NCBI RefSeq assembly: GCF_014174495.1
Contig: NZ_JACJHR010000026.1
Coordinates: 46,449-110,448, forward strand
Length of the DNA: 64,000 nucleotides
Origin: Amycolatopsis echigonensis
Lineage (GTDB): Bacteria > Actinomycetota > Actinomycetes > Mycobacteriales > Pseudonocardiaceae
Reading direction: 5' to 3'
Below the pieces are notes generated by a model. The model ran no database searches, was not told the DNA's origin, and worked only from the letters and a program-made list of their open reading frames with translations. Below, in pieces: positions 26,627-35,001 of the stretch (positions within the stretch are counted from its first letter, which is position 1; each line of letters begins with the position of its first letter). A program made the translations under genes and the position numbers.

Positions 26627-27909
26627 CAGTCGCCCTCACCTCGCCGATACTGCGCACCGTCTGCCTTGGGCGGCCGAAGTCGTTGCGACGCAACGGCCAG
26701 CACAATCAGCGTCACGAAGTGCGCGGTGTACGGGATCAAGTCGCTCGGCAGCGTGTCGTTGGTCCAGTAGATCGCGTACAAGATCCCAGCGCCGACCACG
26801 CCGAGCGCAGCCGCGAGCCAGCGCTTCCGGATCAGCTGCACGATCACGATGATCGCCAGCAGGATGACCGCGCCGTACAGCAACGCCAGCACCGCGTCGC
26901 CGCCGCCGGCGAGCTGCAGACCGTCGGAGTACCCGAACAGCGCGGCCCCGCCGAGCAGCCCGCCCGGTCGCCAGTTGCCGAAAATCATCGCGGCCAGACC
27001 GATGTACCCGCGGCCGTTGGTCTGGTTCTCCAGGTAGTCCGCGCCGCCCTTGAGCAGCACCAGCGACGCACCGCCCATGCCCGCGAAACCGCCGGAGATC
27101 AGCACGCCGACGTACTTGTAGCGGTACACGTTCACGCCGAGCGACTCCGCCGCGACCGGGTTCTCGCCGCACGAACGCAGCCGCAGGCCGAACCGGGTGC
27201 GCCAGAGAACCCAGTAGCTCACCGGGATCAGCAGGATCGCGATCATGGTCAGCGGCGCGACCCCGGTCACCAGTCCGCGCAGAATGCCCGCGACGTCAGA
27301 CAGCCCGACGCGCTGCTGGTTCTCCAGCGAGCCCAGCCAATCCGACAGACCGGCCGCCGAGTAGGTGTCGAACTTCGGCACCGGCGGCGACTGGCGCGGG
27401 TTTCCCGACAGCGGCTCGAAAATCAGGTTCGCCAGATACTTCGCGACGCCGAGCCCGAGCAGGTTGATCGCGACCCCGGAGACGATGTGGTTGACGTTGA
27501 ACGTCACCGTCGCCACCGCGTGCAGCAGCCCGCCCAGCGCGCCGAACGCGATCGCGGCCAGCAGGCCGACCCACGCGCCGCCGTAGTACGAACCCCAGGC
27601 CGCGCCCCAGGTGCCGAGGATCATCATGCCTTCGAGGCCGATGTTGATCACGCCCGCGCGCTCGGCCCACAGCCCGCCCAGCGCACACAGCAGGATCGGC
27701 AGCGCCAGCCGCAGCGCGGTCGACGCGGTGTTGCTCGACGTCAGCGCCGAAACGCCGGTGGCATACGACGCGGTCGACATGACCGCGATCGCGACCACGG
27801 CCCAGATCACGCCGCGCAGCCAGCCGGGGATCCGCTGCCGCTTGCGCTTGACCGGCATCGGCGTCCCGGACTCCGGTCCCGGCCGGGAGAACTCCGTCGT
27901 GGTGGTCAC
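26626..27909 (-). CDS. Nucleoside ABC transporter permease (second)
   Basis: A 427-residue membrane protein of the branched-chain/ribose permease superfamily, in the BMP-type nucleoside importer group. After a 35-residue basic tail there are about nine membrane segments. The family motif GLWAERAGVINIGLEGMMILG lies near residues 75-95, and FGLRLRSCGENPVAAESLG is the ATPase-coupling loop. The GTG start at 27909 overlaps the preceding permease stop by four bases. The N-terminal extension and the C-terminal 40 residues are longer than in many relatives. Confidence 0.9.
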   Translation of the reverse strand: MTTTTEFSRPGPESGTPMPVKRKRQRIPGWLRGVIWAVVAIAVMSTASYATGVSALTSSNTASTALRLALPILLCALGGLWAERAGVINIGLEGMMILGTWGAAWGSYYGGAWVGLLAAIAFGALGGLLHAVATVTFNVNHIVSGVAINLLGLGVAKYLANLIFEPLSGNPRQSPPVPKFDTYSAAGLSDWLGSLENQQRVGLSDVAGILRGLVTGVAPLTMIAILLIPVSYWVLWRTRFGLRLRSCGENPVAAESLGVNVYRYKYVGVLISGGFAGMGGASLVLLKGGADYLENQTNGRGYIGLAAMIFGNWRPGGLLGGAALFGYSDGLQLAGGGDAVLALLYGAVILLAIIVIVQLIRKRWLAAALGVVGAGILYAIYWTNDTLPSDLIPYTAHFVTLIVLAVASQRLRPPKADGAQYRRGEGD

Positions 27910-29003
27910 ACCGCACCGCCTTCCGCGACCGAGGCGCCCTTGCGGCCGTTGCCGGCGAGCGCCCTGCCCACCCTGCGCTGTTCCGCGGCGAGGTCGGCCC
28001 GGCGCACGATCTCGTACGCCACGACGACCGAGAGCACGATGATGCCCTGCATGATCGTCGCGATTTCCTTGGACACGTTGATCTGCTCGAGCGACACCGC
28101 CGAGGTGTCCAGGAACGCCCACAGCAGCGCGCCGAACGCGATGCCGCCGGGGTGGTTGCGGCCGAGCAGCGCGACCGCGATGCCGGTGAAGCCGTACATC
28201 TGCGTCGCGGTGATGCCGTAGCTGTAGTCGCGGCCGAGCAGTTCCGGCATGGCGACCAGACCGGCCACCGCACCGGAGAGCAGCATCGCGATGAGCGTCA
28301 TCTTCTTCGCGCTCACCCCACCGGCCGCGGCGGCCGTCGCGGACTCGCCGCTCGCCTTCAGCTCGAAGCCGAACCTGGTGCGGTTCAGCATGAACCAGTA
28401 CGCGCCGCCGATCACGATCGCGATGAACACGAACCCGAACAGCGTGCCCGACCCGAGCGGGATGCCCGGGATCCGGCCGGACGGCGCGATCACCCTGGTC
28501 CCGATGTTGTTGCCGGTCTGCACGCCGAACTGGTTGGCGTTGATCAGGAACGCGATGATGCCGGCGACGATCGAGTTCAGCATGATCGTCGAGATGACCT
28601 CGCTGACGCCGCGGGTCACCTTCAGCACCGCCGGGATCGTCGCGTACAGCGCGCCGGAAACGATGGCCACCAGCAGGATCACGATGGTGTGGATGACCGG
28701 CGGCAGCTGCAGCGCCCCGCCGATGATCGCGGCGACCACCGCGGCGAACCGGTACTGGCCCTCGACCCCGATGTTGAACAGGTTCATCTGGAACCCGATC
28801 GCCACGGCGAGGCCGGACAGGTAGTACACCGTCGCGAGGTTCACCGTGTCGACGGCGGTGGAACCCTTGAACAGCTGGCCGATCATCGTCCCGTATGCCT
28901 GCAACGGGTCGGCGCCGGAGATGACCAGCGCGATCGCGGACAGGATCACTGCGAACGCGATCGCGAGCAGCGGCGGCAGAAGCCGCGTGCGCCACGAACT
29001 CAT
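27906..29003 (-). CDS. Nucleoside ABC transporter permease (first)
   Basis: A 365-residue permease with about eight to ten membrane segments. It carries the group motifs GFQMNLFNIGVEGQYRFAA near residue 68, VSEVISTIMLNSIV, and the coupling loop RTRFGFELKASGES. The C-terminal 25 residues are basic and soluble. Its start overlaps the ATPase gene stop (ATGA). It pairs with the following gene to form the channel of the BMP-dependent nucleoside importer. Confidence 0.9.
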   Translation of the reverse strand: MSSWRTRLLPPLLAIAFAVILSAIALVISGADPLQAYGTMIGQLFKGSTAVDTVNLATVYYLSGLAVAIGFQMNLFNIGVEGQYRFAAVVAAIIGGALQLPPVIHTIVILLVAIVSGALYATIPAVLKVTRGVSEVISTIMLNSIVAGIIAFLINANQFGVQTGNNIGTRVIAPSGRIPGIPLGSGTLFGFVFIAIVIGGAYWFMLNRTRFGFELKASGESATAAAAGGVSAKKMTLIAMLLSGAVAGLVAMPELLGRDYSYGITATQMYGFTGIAVALLGRNHPGGIAFGALLWAFLDTSAVSLEQINVSKEIATIMQGIIVLSVVVAYEIVRRADLAAEQRRVGRALAGNGRKGASVAEGGAV

Positions 29004-30577
29004 GAGTCTTCACCTTCTTCGGCGCCGGTCATGGCGGAACCGAGTTCCTGCGGAGTGACAGTGGCGGGGTTCGCCTCGCTCACGAGCCTCCCGCGCAGCA
29101 TCACGCGAATGGTGTCGGACAGCCCGATCAGCTCGTCGAGGTCCGCGGAAATCAGCAGCACGGCGAGGCCGTCGGCACGTGCCTGACGGATCTGCTCCCA
29201 GATCATCGCCTGCGCACCGACGTCGACCCCGCGGGTCGGATGCGAAGCGATCAGCAGCACCGGATTGCCGGACAGCTCGCGGCCGACGATCAGCTTCTGC
29301 TGGTTCCCGCCGGACAGCGCGGCGGCCGGAACGTCGATGCCGGGGGTGCGGACGTCGTACTCGCGCACGATCCGCTCGGTGTCCTCCCGCGCTCCCGCGA
29401 TGTTGAGCAGCTGTCCGCCGGACACCGGTTCCCGCGTCTGGTAGCCGAGAATCCGGTTGACCCACAACGGTTGCGTGAGCAGCAGGCTGTGCCGCGTGCG
29501 GTCCTCGGCGATGTAGCCGATGCCCGCCTCGCGCCGCGCCAGCGTGCCCAGCTTGACCAGGTCGTGCGTCTCGCCGCCGGGCGGCGTCAGCTCGATGTGG
29601 CCGCCGCTCGCCTTGCGCATCCCCATGATCGTCTCGACCAGTTCGGTCTGGCCGTTGCCCTCGACCCCCGCGATGCCGAGCACCTCGCCCGCGTGCACGG
29701 TGAAGGAAATGTGGTCCAGCACGTTGCGCTCGGAGCCCTCGGCGGACAGCCGCAGCTCACGCACCCGCAGGACCTCGCGGTCGGTCACCGTCGACTCGCG
29801 CGTCTCCGGGCTCGGCAGCTCCGAACCGACCATCATCTCGGCCAGTTCGCGGCTGGTGATCTTCTTCGGATCCGCGGTGCCGACCGTGGTGCCGCGCCGG
29901 ATCACGGTGACCGTGTCCGCGATCGCGCGCACCTCGTCGAGCTTGTGCGAGATGAAGAGGAACGTGTAACCGTCGGCCTGCATCTCGCGGACCGTGGTGA
30001 ACAGCGCGTCCACTTCCTGCGGCACGAGCACGGCGGTCGGCTCGTCGAGGATGATGATTTTCGCGCCGCGGTAAAGGACTTTGACGATCTCGACGCGCTG
30101 GCGGTCGGCCACGCCGAGTTCCTCCAGCAGCGTGTCCGGCTTCGCGTGCAGCCCGGTCCGCTTCGACAGTTCCTGCAGCCGCGTCCGCGCCGCGCGGCCG
30201 ATGCCGTGCAGCGATTCCGCGCCTAGGAATACGTTTTCCGCGACGGTCAGGTTGTCGGCGAGCATGAAGTGCTGGTGCACCATGCCGATCCCGGCACGGA
30301 TGGCGTCCTGCGGGTTGCGCAGTTTCACCTCGGCGCCGTTGATGGCGATGTTGCCCTCGTCGGGCTGCTGCATCCCGTACAGGATCTTCATCAGGGTCGA
30401 CTTGCCCGCGCCGTTTTCCCCGCACAGCGCGTGCACCTCGCCCGCCGCGACGGTGAGGTTGACGTCGGAGTTCGCGACCACGCCGGGAAACCGCTTGGTG
30501 ATCCCGGTCAGCTGGACGGCCGGCACGCCCCGGTCGGGGACGGCGTCGGCCTCGATCTCGGTCATCGGAGGGGACAT
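29000..30577 (-). CDS. Nucleoside ABC transporter ATP-binding protein with two ATPase domains
   Basis: About 525 residues with two ABC domains fused head to tail. Domain 1 has Walker A GENGAGKS near residue 48-55 and Walker B IIILDEPTA near 175; its signature is atypical (GVADRQRVEI). Domain 2 has a degenerate Walker A (GVEGNGQTEL), a good signature LSGGNQQK and Walker B LLIASHPTRGVD, a pattern normal for this importer class. The ATG at 30577 was chosen; ATG 30565 is an alternative, and neither has a strong ribosome binding site. A hairpin at 30601-30627 separates it from the lipoprotein gene. Confidence 0.9.
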   Translation of the reverse strand: MSPPMTEIEADAVPDRGVPAVQLTGITKRFPGVVANSDVNLTVAAGEVHALCGENGAGKSTLMKILYGMQQPDEGNIAINGAEVKLRNPQDAIRAGIGMVHQHFMLADNLTVAENVFLGAESLHGIGRAARTRLQELSKRTGLHAKPDTLLEELGVADRQRVEIVKVLYRGAKIIILDEPTAVLVPQEVDALFTTVREMQADGYTFLFISHKLDEVRAIADTVTVIRRGTTVGTADPKKITSRELAEMMVGSELPSPETRESTVTDREVLRVRELRLSAEGSERNVLDHISFTVHAGEVLGIAGVEGNGQTELVETIMGMRKASGGHIELTPPGGETHDLVKLGTLARREAGIGYIAEDRTRHSLLLTQPLWVNRILGYQTREPVSGGQLLNIAGAREDTERIVREYDVRTPGIDVPAAALSGGNQQKLIVGRELSGNPVLLIASHPTRGVDVGAQAMIWEQIRQARADGLAVLLISADLDELIGLSDTIRVMLRGRLVSEANPATVTPQELGSAMTGAEEGEDS

Positions 30578-30600
30578 CCCGTTCTGTCGAAACGCGTGAG

Positions 30601-30627
30601 GGCCCGGAAGGAAGATCCTTCCGAGCC
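30601..30627 (-). promoter_or_regulatory. Intercistronic stem-loop between lipoprotein and ATPase genes
   Basis: GGCCCGGAAGGA (30601-30612) and TCCTTCCGAGCC (30616-30627) form a 12-bp stem with one mismatch and loop AGA, in the 67-base gap after the lipoprotein stop. It probably terminates part of the transcripts or protects the upstream message, giving more binding protein than transporter. Confidence 0.65.
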
Positions 30628-30644
30628 CTGCCGCGTCATGAGCG

Positions 30645-31796
30645 TTACTTGGCCGGCTTGTCCGAAACCTTGATGGCGCCGGAAATGATCTGGGCCTTGT
30701 ACCCGTCGAGCACGTCCTTGATGTCGTCGACCTTGCCACCTGAGGTGGAGTAGCCGACGCCGTCGGCCTTGAGGTCGAACCGCTTGGGCACCGTGCTCAG
30801 GTCGCCCTTCGCAACGGCCTGCAGATACTCGAAGACCGCGACGTCGACGCGCTTGATCATCGAGGTGATGATGACGTCCTTGTCGGCGGCGACGGTCTTC
30901 TGGTTGTACTGGTCGGAGTCGACGCCGATGGCCAGCGCGTTGTTCTGCTTCGCCGCGTCGAACACGCCCTTACCGGAGGCGCCCGCCGCGTGGTAGACGA
31001 CGTCCGCGCCGCGGGAGATCTCGGCCGCGGCCTTCGCGTTGCCCTTCGGCGGGTCCTGGAAGCCGGAGAAGTCGCCGGCCGGCGTCAGGTACTCGTCTTC
31101 GATCTTGATCTTGCTCGAAACGGCCTTCGCGCCCTGCAGGAAGCCCGCCTCGAACTTCTGGATCAGCGGGGTGTTCACGCCGCCGACGAAGCCGACGTGG
31201 CACTTCTTGCTCTTGTACGCGGCGGCGACGCCGGCCAGGAACGAGCCCTGCTCCTCGGCGAAGACCAGCGGCGTGACGTTCGGCAGGGTGATCGAGTCGT
31301 CGTCGACGATCGCGAACTTGGTGTTCGGGTACTTGGCGGCGACCGCCTTGACCGACGGCGCGTAGGCGAAGCCGACCGCGATGATCGGGTTCAGGCCCTG
31401 CTGCGCCATCTGCTCGAGCCGCTGCTGCTTGGCGGCTTCGCTCTCGCTCGCGCTCGCGGTGCTCTCGTTGACGGTCGGGACGCCGAGGTCGGTCTTCGCC
31501 CGGTCGGTGCCCGCGGCGGCCGCGTCGTTGAAGGAAGCGTCACCGCGACCGCCGACGTCGAAGGCCAGGCCGACCTTGAGCTTGCTGCCGTCGACCTTGC
31601 CCGAGGCGGCACTGCTGCTCGTGGCGGCGGCCGGAGCGGCGGGCGGCTTCGGGGCGGTGATGCAGTTCGACCCCGCATTGCCGTCCGAACCGGACGCGTT
31701 GTTGTTGCTTCCCCCGGTGTCCTTCGCGCACCCGGCCAGTGCAAGCACCCCAGCCATGGTCGCGGCGGCCAGCGCGGTTCCACGCATGCGACGCAA
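30645..31796 (-). CDS. BMP-family nucleoside-binding lipoprotein
   Basis: About 383 residues. A basic start (LRRMRG), a hydrophobic core and the lipobox LALAGC (cysteine near 23) show a surface lipoprotein. A Ser/Gly/Asn linker and an Ala/Pro stretch lead into the BMP/PnrA domain: KVGLAFDVGGRGDASFNDAA, then PIIAVGFAYAPSV and VYHAAGASGKGVFDAAK. This family binds purine or pyrimidine nucleosides. A TTG at 31796 is the likely start because GGGGAGGGAG precedes it; the ATG at 31787 is an alternative. First gene of the operon that runs to deoA. Confidence 0.9.
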   Translation of the reverse strand: MRRMRGTALAAATMAGVLALAGCAKDTGGSNNNASGSDGNAGSNCITAPKPPAAPAAATSSSAASGKVDGSKLKVGLAFDVGGRGDASFNDAAAAGTDRAKTDLGVPTVNESTASASESEAAKQQRLEQMAQQGLNPIIAVGFAYAPSVKAVAAKYPNTKFAIVDDDSITLPNVTPLVFAEEQGSFLAGVAAAYKSKKCHVGFVGGVNTPLIQKFEAGFLQGAKAVSSKIKIEDEYLTPAGDFSGFQDPPKGNAKAAAEISRGADVVYHAAGASGKGVFDAAKQNNALAIGVDSDQYNQKTVAADKDVIITSMIKRVDVAVFEYLQAVAKGDLSTVPKRFDLKADGVGYSTSGGKVDDIKDVLDGYKAQIISGAIKVSDKPAK

Positions 31797-31924
31797 CGTG
31801 TGTCTCCCTCCCCGCTGATCCAGCGGACGATCCAGGAACGGCCCGGTCACGGTCGCCGGGCTCAACCGCCAGACCGTACCCAACCGCCGGGTAACCGCCA
31901 TAGGAACGGCACGCTACGTAACAC

Positions 31925-31932
31925 AAACGTTT
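31925..31932. promoter_or_regulatory. AAACGTTT palindrome upstream of the nucleoside operon
   Basis: AAACGTTT, within ACAAACGTTTACT, is 130 bases upstream of the lipoprotein start. The core resembles LacI-family operators. There is no regulator gene next to it, so this is only a suggestion. Confidence 0.3.
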
Positions 31933-32034
31933 ACTCGGAGGGTCGATCCGCGACCAATCCGGCGCCGACTGTGATCAAGTGCCCCGGCCGCCCGCGCACC
32001 CATCACTCACCGTGCCCCTCCTCGTTCCGGGAAA

Positions 32035-32091
32035 GGTCCGTGAAGGACTCCCCGAGGGAACCTGATTCCCGGAAGGAGTCCTTCACGGACC
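32035..32091. repeat. Long inverted repeat (17-bp arms) upstream of sdhC
   Basis: GGTCCGTGAAGGACTCC at 32035-32051 is exactly complementary to 32075-32091. The 23-base centre contains a smaller stem, GGGAA/TTCCC. The arm itself contains the near-palindrome GTCCGTGAAGGAC. I recall related GTCCGTGAAGG elements scattered through Amycolatopsis intergenic regions, so this may be a dispersed repeat rather than a simple terminator. Confidence 0.75.
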
Positions 32092-32340
32092 GCTTCAACG
32101 TGCTCCAGACCACACGTCCGAGTGGTCTGCCGTGGTCACCGGTGTCTGGTCCATCACAGACAGGAACCCGGAGGTGAGCCGAGCGTATGGGTCGGGTCTA
32201 GCATCCATGCATCCACGCTCGATGGCCCCTGATCTCGGCACCGTCGCCGGAGTTGTCCCCAGTGGACCGACCCCGGCCGCGGGTGCGGACCTCACCGGTC
32301 ACCCGGGCACGACAGTCATGACGTTGGAGGCCGTTCACCG

Positions 32341-32790
32341 ATGTCCACCACGGCGAGCACTGCCACCGAAAGCGGGGCAGGAGCTAGCGATCGGGCGGGT
32401 GCCTCACGCCGGCAGGGAACCTTCTACCGGGGCGACCCCGGCATGTGGTCCTGGGTGCTTCACCGCATCACCGGCGTGCTGACCTTTTTCTTCCTGTTCG
32501 TGCACGTGCTCGACACCGCGCTCGTGCGCGTGTCGCCGAACACCTACGACCAGGTCATCGAGACGTACAAGACGCCGATCGTGAACCTGCTCGAGGTCGG
32601 CCTTGTCGGCGCGGTGCTCTATCACGCACTCAACGGGCTCCGCGTCCTGCTGGTCGACTTCTGGGCCAAGGGCCCGAAGTACCAGAAGACGATGCTCTGG
32701 GTCATCGGCGTCGTGTGGGTGGTCGTGATGGTTCCGGGTGCGTTCTTCATGCTGAAGCGCACCGTCGAGACGCTTTTCGGGGGTGCCTGA
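32341..32790 (+). CDS. sdhC: Succinate dehydrogenase cytochrome b556 subunit
   Basis: A 149-residue membrane anchor of complex II with three membrane spans after a soluble Ser/Ala-rich N-terminal tail of about 35 residues. The family motif GMWSWVLHRITGVL (residues 33-46) and the heme-ligand helix LYHALNGLRVLLVDFW are present. First of four genes, sdhCDAB. ATG 32341 is taken as the start. The stop overlaps the upstream edge of the next gene's leader. Confidence 0.93.
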   Translation: MSTTASTATESGAGASDRAGASRRQGTFYRGDPGMWSWVLHRITGVLTFFFLFVHVLDTALVRVSPNTYDQVIETYKTPIVNLLEVGLVGAVLYHALNGLRVLLVDFWAKGPKYQKTMLWVIGVVWVVVMVPGAFFMLKRTVETLFGGA

Positions 32791-32794
32791 TCCC

Positions 32795-33211
32795 ATGGCC
32801 GACGCTCTGATCCTCGACAAGCCGCGCTCGCCGCGGCGCCCGGCCGCCCGGCGCAGCAACTTCGAGCTCTACAGCTGGCTGTTCATGCGCATCTCCGGGC
32901 TCGCGCTGATCATCCTGGTGCTGGGCCACCTGTTCATCATGAACATCCTCGACGGCGGCGTGCACCGCATCAACTGGGGTTTCGTCGCCGGCCGCTGGGC
33001 CTCGCCGTTCTGGCAGTTCTGGGACCTGGCGATGCTGTGGCTCGCCGAGATCCACGGCGGCAACGGGCTGCGCACGATCATCGACGACTACGCGCGCAAG
33101 GACTCCACCCGGTTCTGGCTGAAGATCCTTCTCTACGTCTCGATGGTGCTCATCCTGGCCGTCGGCACGATGGTGATCTTCACGTTCGACCCCGAGATGC
33201 CTGCCTCCTGA
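32795..33211 (+). CDS. sdhD: Succinate dehydrogenase hydrophobic membrane anchor subunit
   Basis: A 138-residue subunit with three membrane spans. NFELYSWLFMRISGLALIILVLGHLFIM holds the first span and a probable heme-ligating His; LAEIHGGNGLRTIIDDY is the second conserved block. The ATG at 32795 lies four bases after the sdhC stop; a GTG at 32783 in the overlap is possible. It anchors SdhAB with SdhC and binds quinone (menaquinone in actinobacteria). Confidence 0.92.
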   Translation: MADALILDKPRSPRRPAARRSNFELYSWLFMRISGLALIILVLGHLFIMNILDGGVHRINWGFVAGRWASPFWQFWDLAMLWLAEIHGGNGLRTIIDDYARKDSTRFWLKILLYVSMVLILAVGTMVIFTFDPEMPAS

Positions 33212-33246
33212 GGCGCACCCACCACTAGCTAGCGGAGTCTTTCCCT

Positions 33247-35001
33247 ATGCAGTTCCACAAGTACGACGTGGTGATCGTCGGCGCGGGCGGCGCCGGCATG
33301 CGCGCGGCCATCGAGTCCGGTCAGCGCGCCCGCACCGCGGTCCTCACCAAGCTTTACCCGACCCGGTCCCACACCGGCGCGGCCCAGGGCGGCATGTGCG
33401 CCGCGCTGGCGAACGTCGAAGAGGACAACTGGGAATGGCACACCTTCGACACCGTCAAGGGCGGTGACTACCTGGTCGACCAGGACGCCGCGGAGATCAT
33501 GGCCAAGGAGGCCATCGACGCCGTCCTCGACCTGGAGAAGATGGGCCTTCCGTTCAACCGGACACCCGAGGGCAAGATCGACCAGCGCCGGTTCGGCGGG
33601 CACACCCGCGACCACGGCAAGGCCGCGGTGCGCCGCGCCTGCTACGCCGCGGACCGCACCGGCCACATGATTCTCCAGACGCTGTACCAAAACTGCGTCA
33701 AGCACGGCACCGAGTTCTTCAACGAGTTCTACGTGCTCGACCTGGTCCTGTCCGAGGGCGAGGACGGCACCCCGGTCGCCTCCGGCGTGGTCGCCTACGA
33801 GCTGGCCACCGGCGAACTGCACGTGTTCCAGGCGAAGTCGATCGTGTTCGCCACCGGCGGCGCGGGCAAGATCTTCAAGACCACGTCGAACGCGCACACC
33901 CTCACCGGCGACGGCCTCGGCATCATCTTCCGCAAGGGCCTTCCGCTGGAGGACATGGAGTTCTTCCAGTTCCACCCGACCGGCCTCGCCGGACTGGGCA
34001 TCCTGATCTCCGAGGCGGTGCGCGGCGAGGGCGGCATCCTCCGCAACGCCGACGGCGAGCGGTTCATGGAGCGCTACGCCCCCACCATCAAGGACCTCGC
34101 GCCGCGCGACATCGTCGCGCGGTCGATGGTCCAGGAGGTGCTGCAGGGCCGCGGCTGCGGGCCGAACAAGGACTACGTCGTCCTCGACGTGACGCACCTG
34201 CCGGTCGAGGTCCTCGAGACCAAGCTGCCGGACATCACCGAGTTCTCCCGCACCTACCTGGGCGTCGACCCGGTCAAGGAGCCGGTGCCGGTGTTCCCGA
34301 CGTGCCACTACGTCATGGGCGGCATCCCGACGAACGTCCACGGCGAGGCGCTGCGCGACAACGAGCACGTCATCCCGGGCCTGTACGCCGCGGGCGAGGT
34401 CGCCTGCGTGTCGGTGCACGGTTCGAACCGGCTGGGCACGAACTCGCTGCTGGACATCAACGTGTTCGGCCGCCGCGCGGGCATCGCCGCCGCGGAGTAC
34501 GCGCTGGCGCACGACCACGTCGAGCTTCCGGAGAACCCGACCGCACTGGTCGAGGACCAGCTGAAGCTGCTGCTGTCGGAGCACGGCGACGAGCGCGTCG
34601 CCGACATCCGCAAGGAAATGCAGCAGACGATGGACTCGCACGCTTCGGTGTACCGCACCGAGGACACGCTGAAGCAGGCGCTGACCGACATCCAGGCGCT
34701 CAAGGAGCGCTACCAGCGGATCACCGTGGCGGACAAGGGCAAGCGGTACAACACCGACCTGCTCGAGGCCGTCGAGCTCGGCTTCCTGCTCGAACTGGCC
34801 GAGGTCCTGGTCGTCGGCGCGATCGCGCGCAAGGAGTCCCGCGGCGGGCACGCCCGCGAGGACTACCCGAACCGCGACGACACGAACTTCATGCGGCACA
34901 CCATGGCCTACAAGCAGGGCGAGGGGCTGTCGGCCGACATCCGGCTCGACTACAAGCCGGTCACCTTCACCCGCTACGAACCGATGGAGCGGAAGTACTG
35001 A
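33247..35001 (+). CDS. sdhA: Succinate dehydrogenase flavoprotein subunit
   Basis: A 584-residue flavoprotein. The FAD dinucleotide motif VIVGAGGAGMRAA is at residues 9-21, and the covalent-FAD histidine is His42 in SHTGAAQGGM. Catalytic-site segments are visible: FHPTGLAG, the RGEGGIL loop and HGSNRLGTNSLLD. The C-terminal domain ends with DIRLDYKPVTFTRY. It oxidises succinate to fumarate on the cytoplasmic face and passes electrons to SdhB. Its TGA overlaps the sdhB ATG by one base. Confidence 0.97.
   Translation: MQFHKYDVVIVGAGGAGMRAAIESGQRARTAVLTKLYPTRSHTGAAQGGMCAALANVEEDNWEWHTFDTVKGGDYLVDQDAAEIMAKEAIDAVLDLEKMGLPFNRTPEGKIDQRRFGGHTRDHGKAAVRRACYAADRTGHMILQTLYQNCVKHGTEFFNEFYVLDLVLSEGEDGTPVASGVVAYELATGELHVFQAKSIVFATGGAGKIFKTTSNAHTLTGDGLGIIFRKGLPLEDMEFFQFHPTGLAGLGILISEAVRGEGGILRNADGERFMERYAPTIKDLAPRDIVARSMVQEVLQGRGCGPNKDYVVLDVTHLPVEVLETKLPDITEFSRTYLGVDPVKEPVPVFPTCHYVMGGIPTNVHGEALRDNEHVIPGLYAAGEVACVSVHGSNRLGTNSLLDINVFGRRAGIAAAEYALAHDHVELPENPTALVEDQLKLLLSEHGDERVADIRKEMQQTMDSHASVYRTEDTLKQALTDIQALKERYQRITVADKGKRYNTDLLEAVELGFLLELAEVLVVGAIARKESRGGHAREDYPNRDDTNFMRHTMAYKQGEGLSADIRLDYKPVTFTRYEPMERKY

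Larger units (their letters stand above)
31797..32340. other. Divergent intergenic region between BMP lipoprotein and sdhC
   Basis: About 540 bases without a gene. It should hold the promoters of the nucleoside operon (minus) and the sdh operon (plus). I see an 8-bp palindrome at 31925-31932 and a long 17-bp inverted repeat at 32035-32091; no clear -35/-10 pair could be assigned. Confidence 0.6.

Noticed and set aside
34302..35001. Upstream extension of the sdhB frame into sdhA
   Set aside because: The extended part is Arg/Ala-rich shadow sequence. The ATG at 35001 with the one-base overlap gives a normal SdhB.
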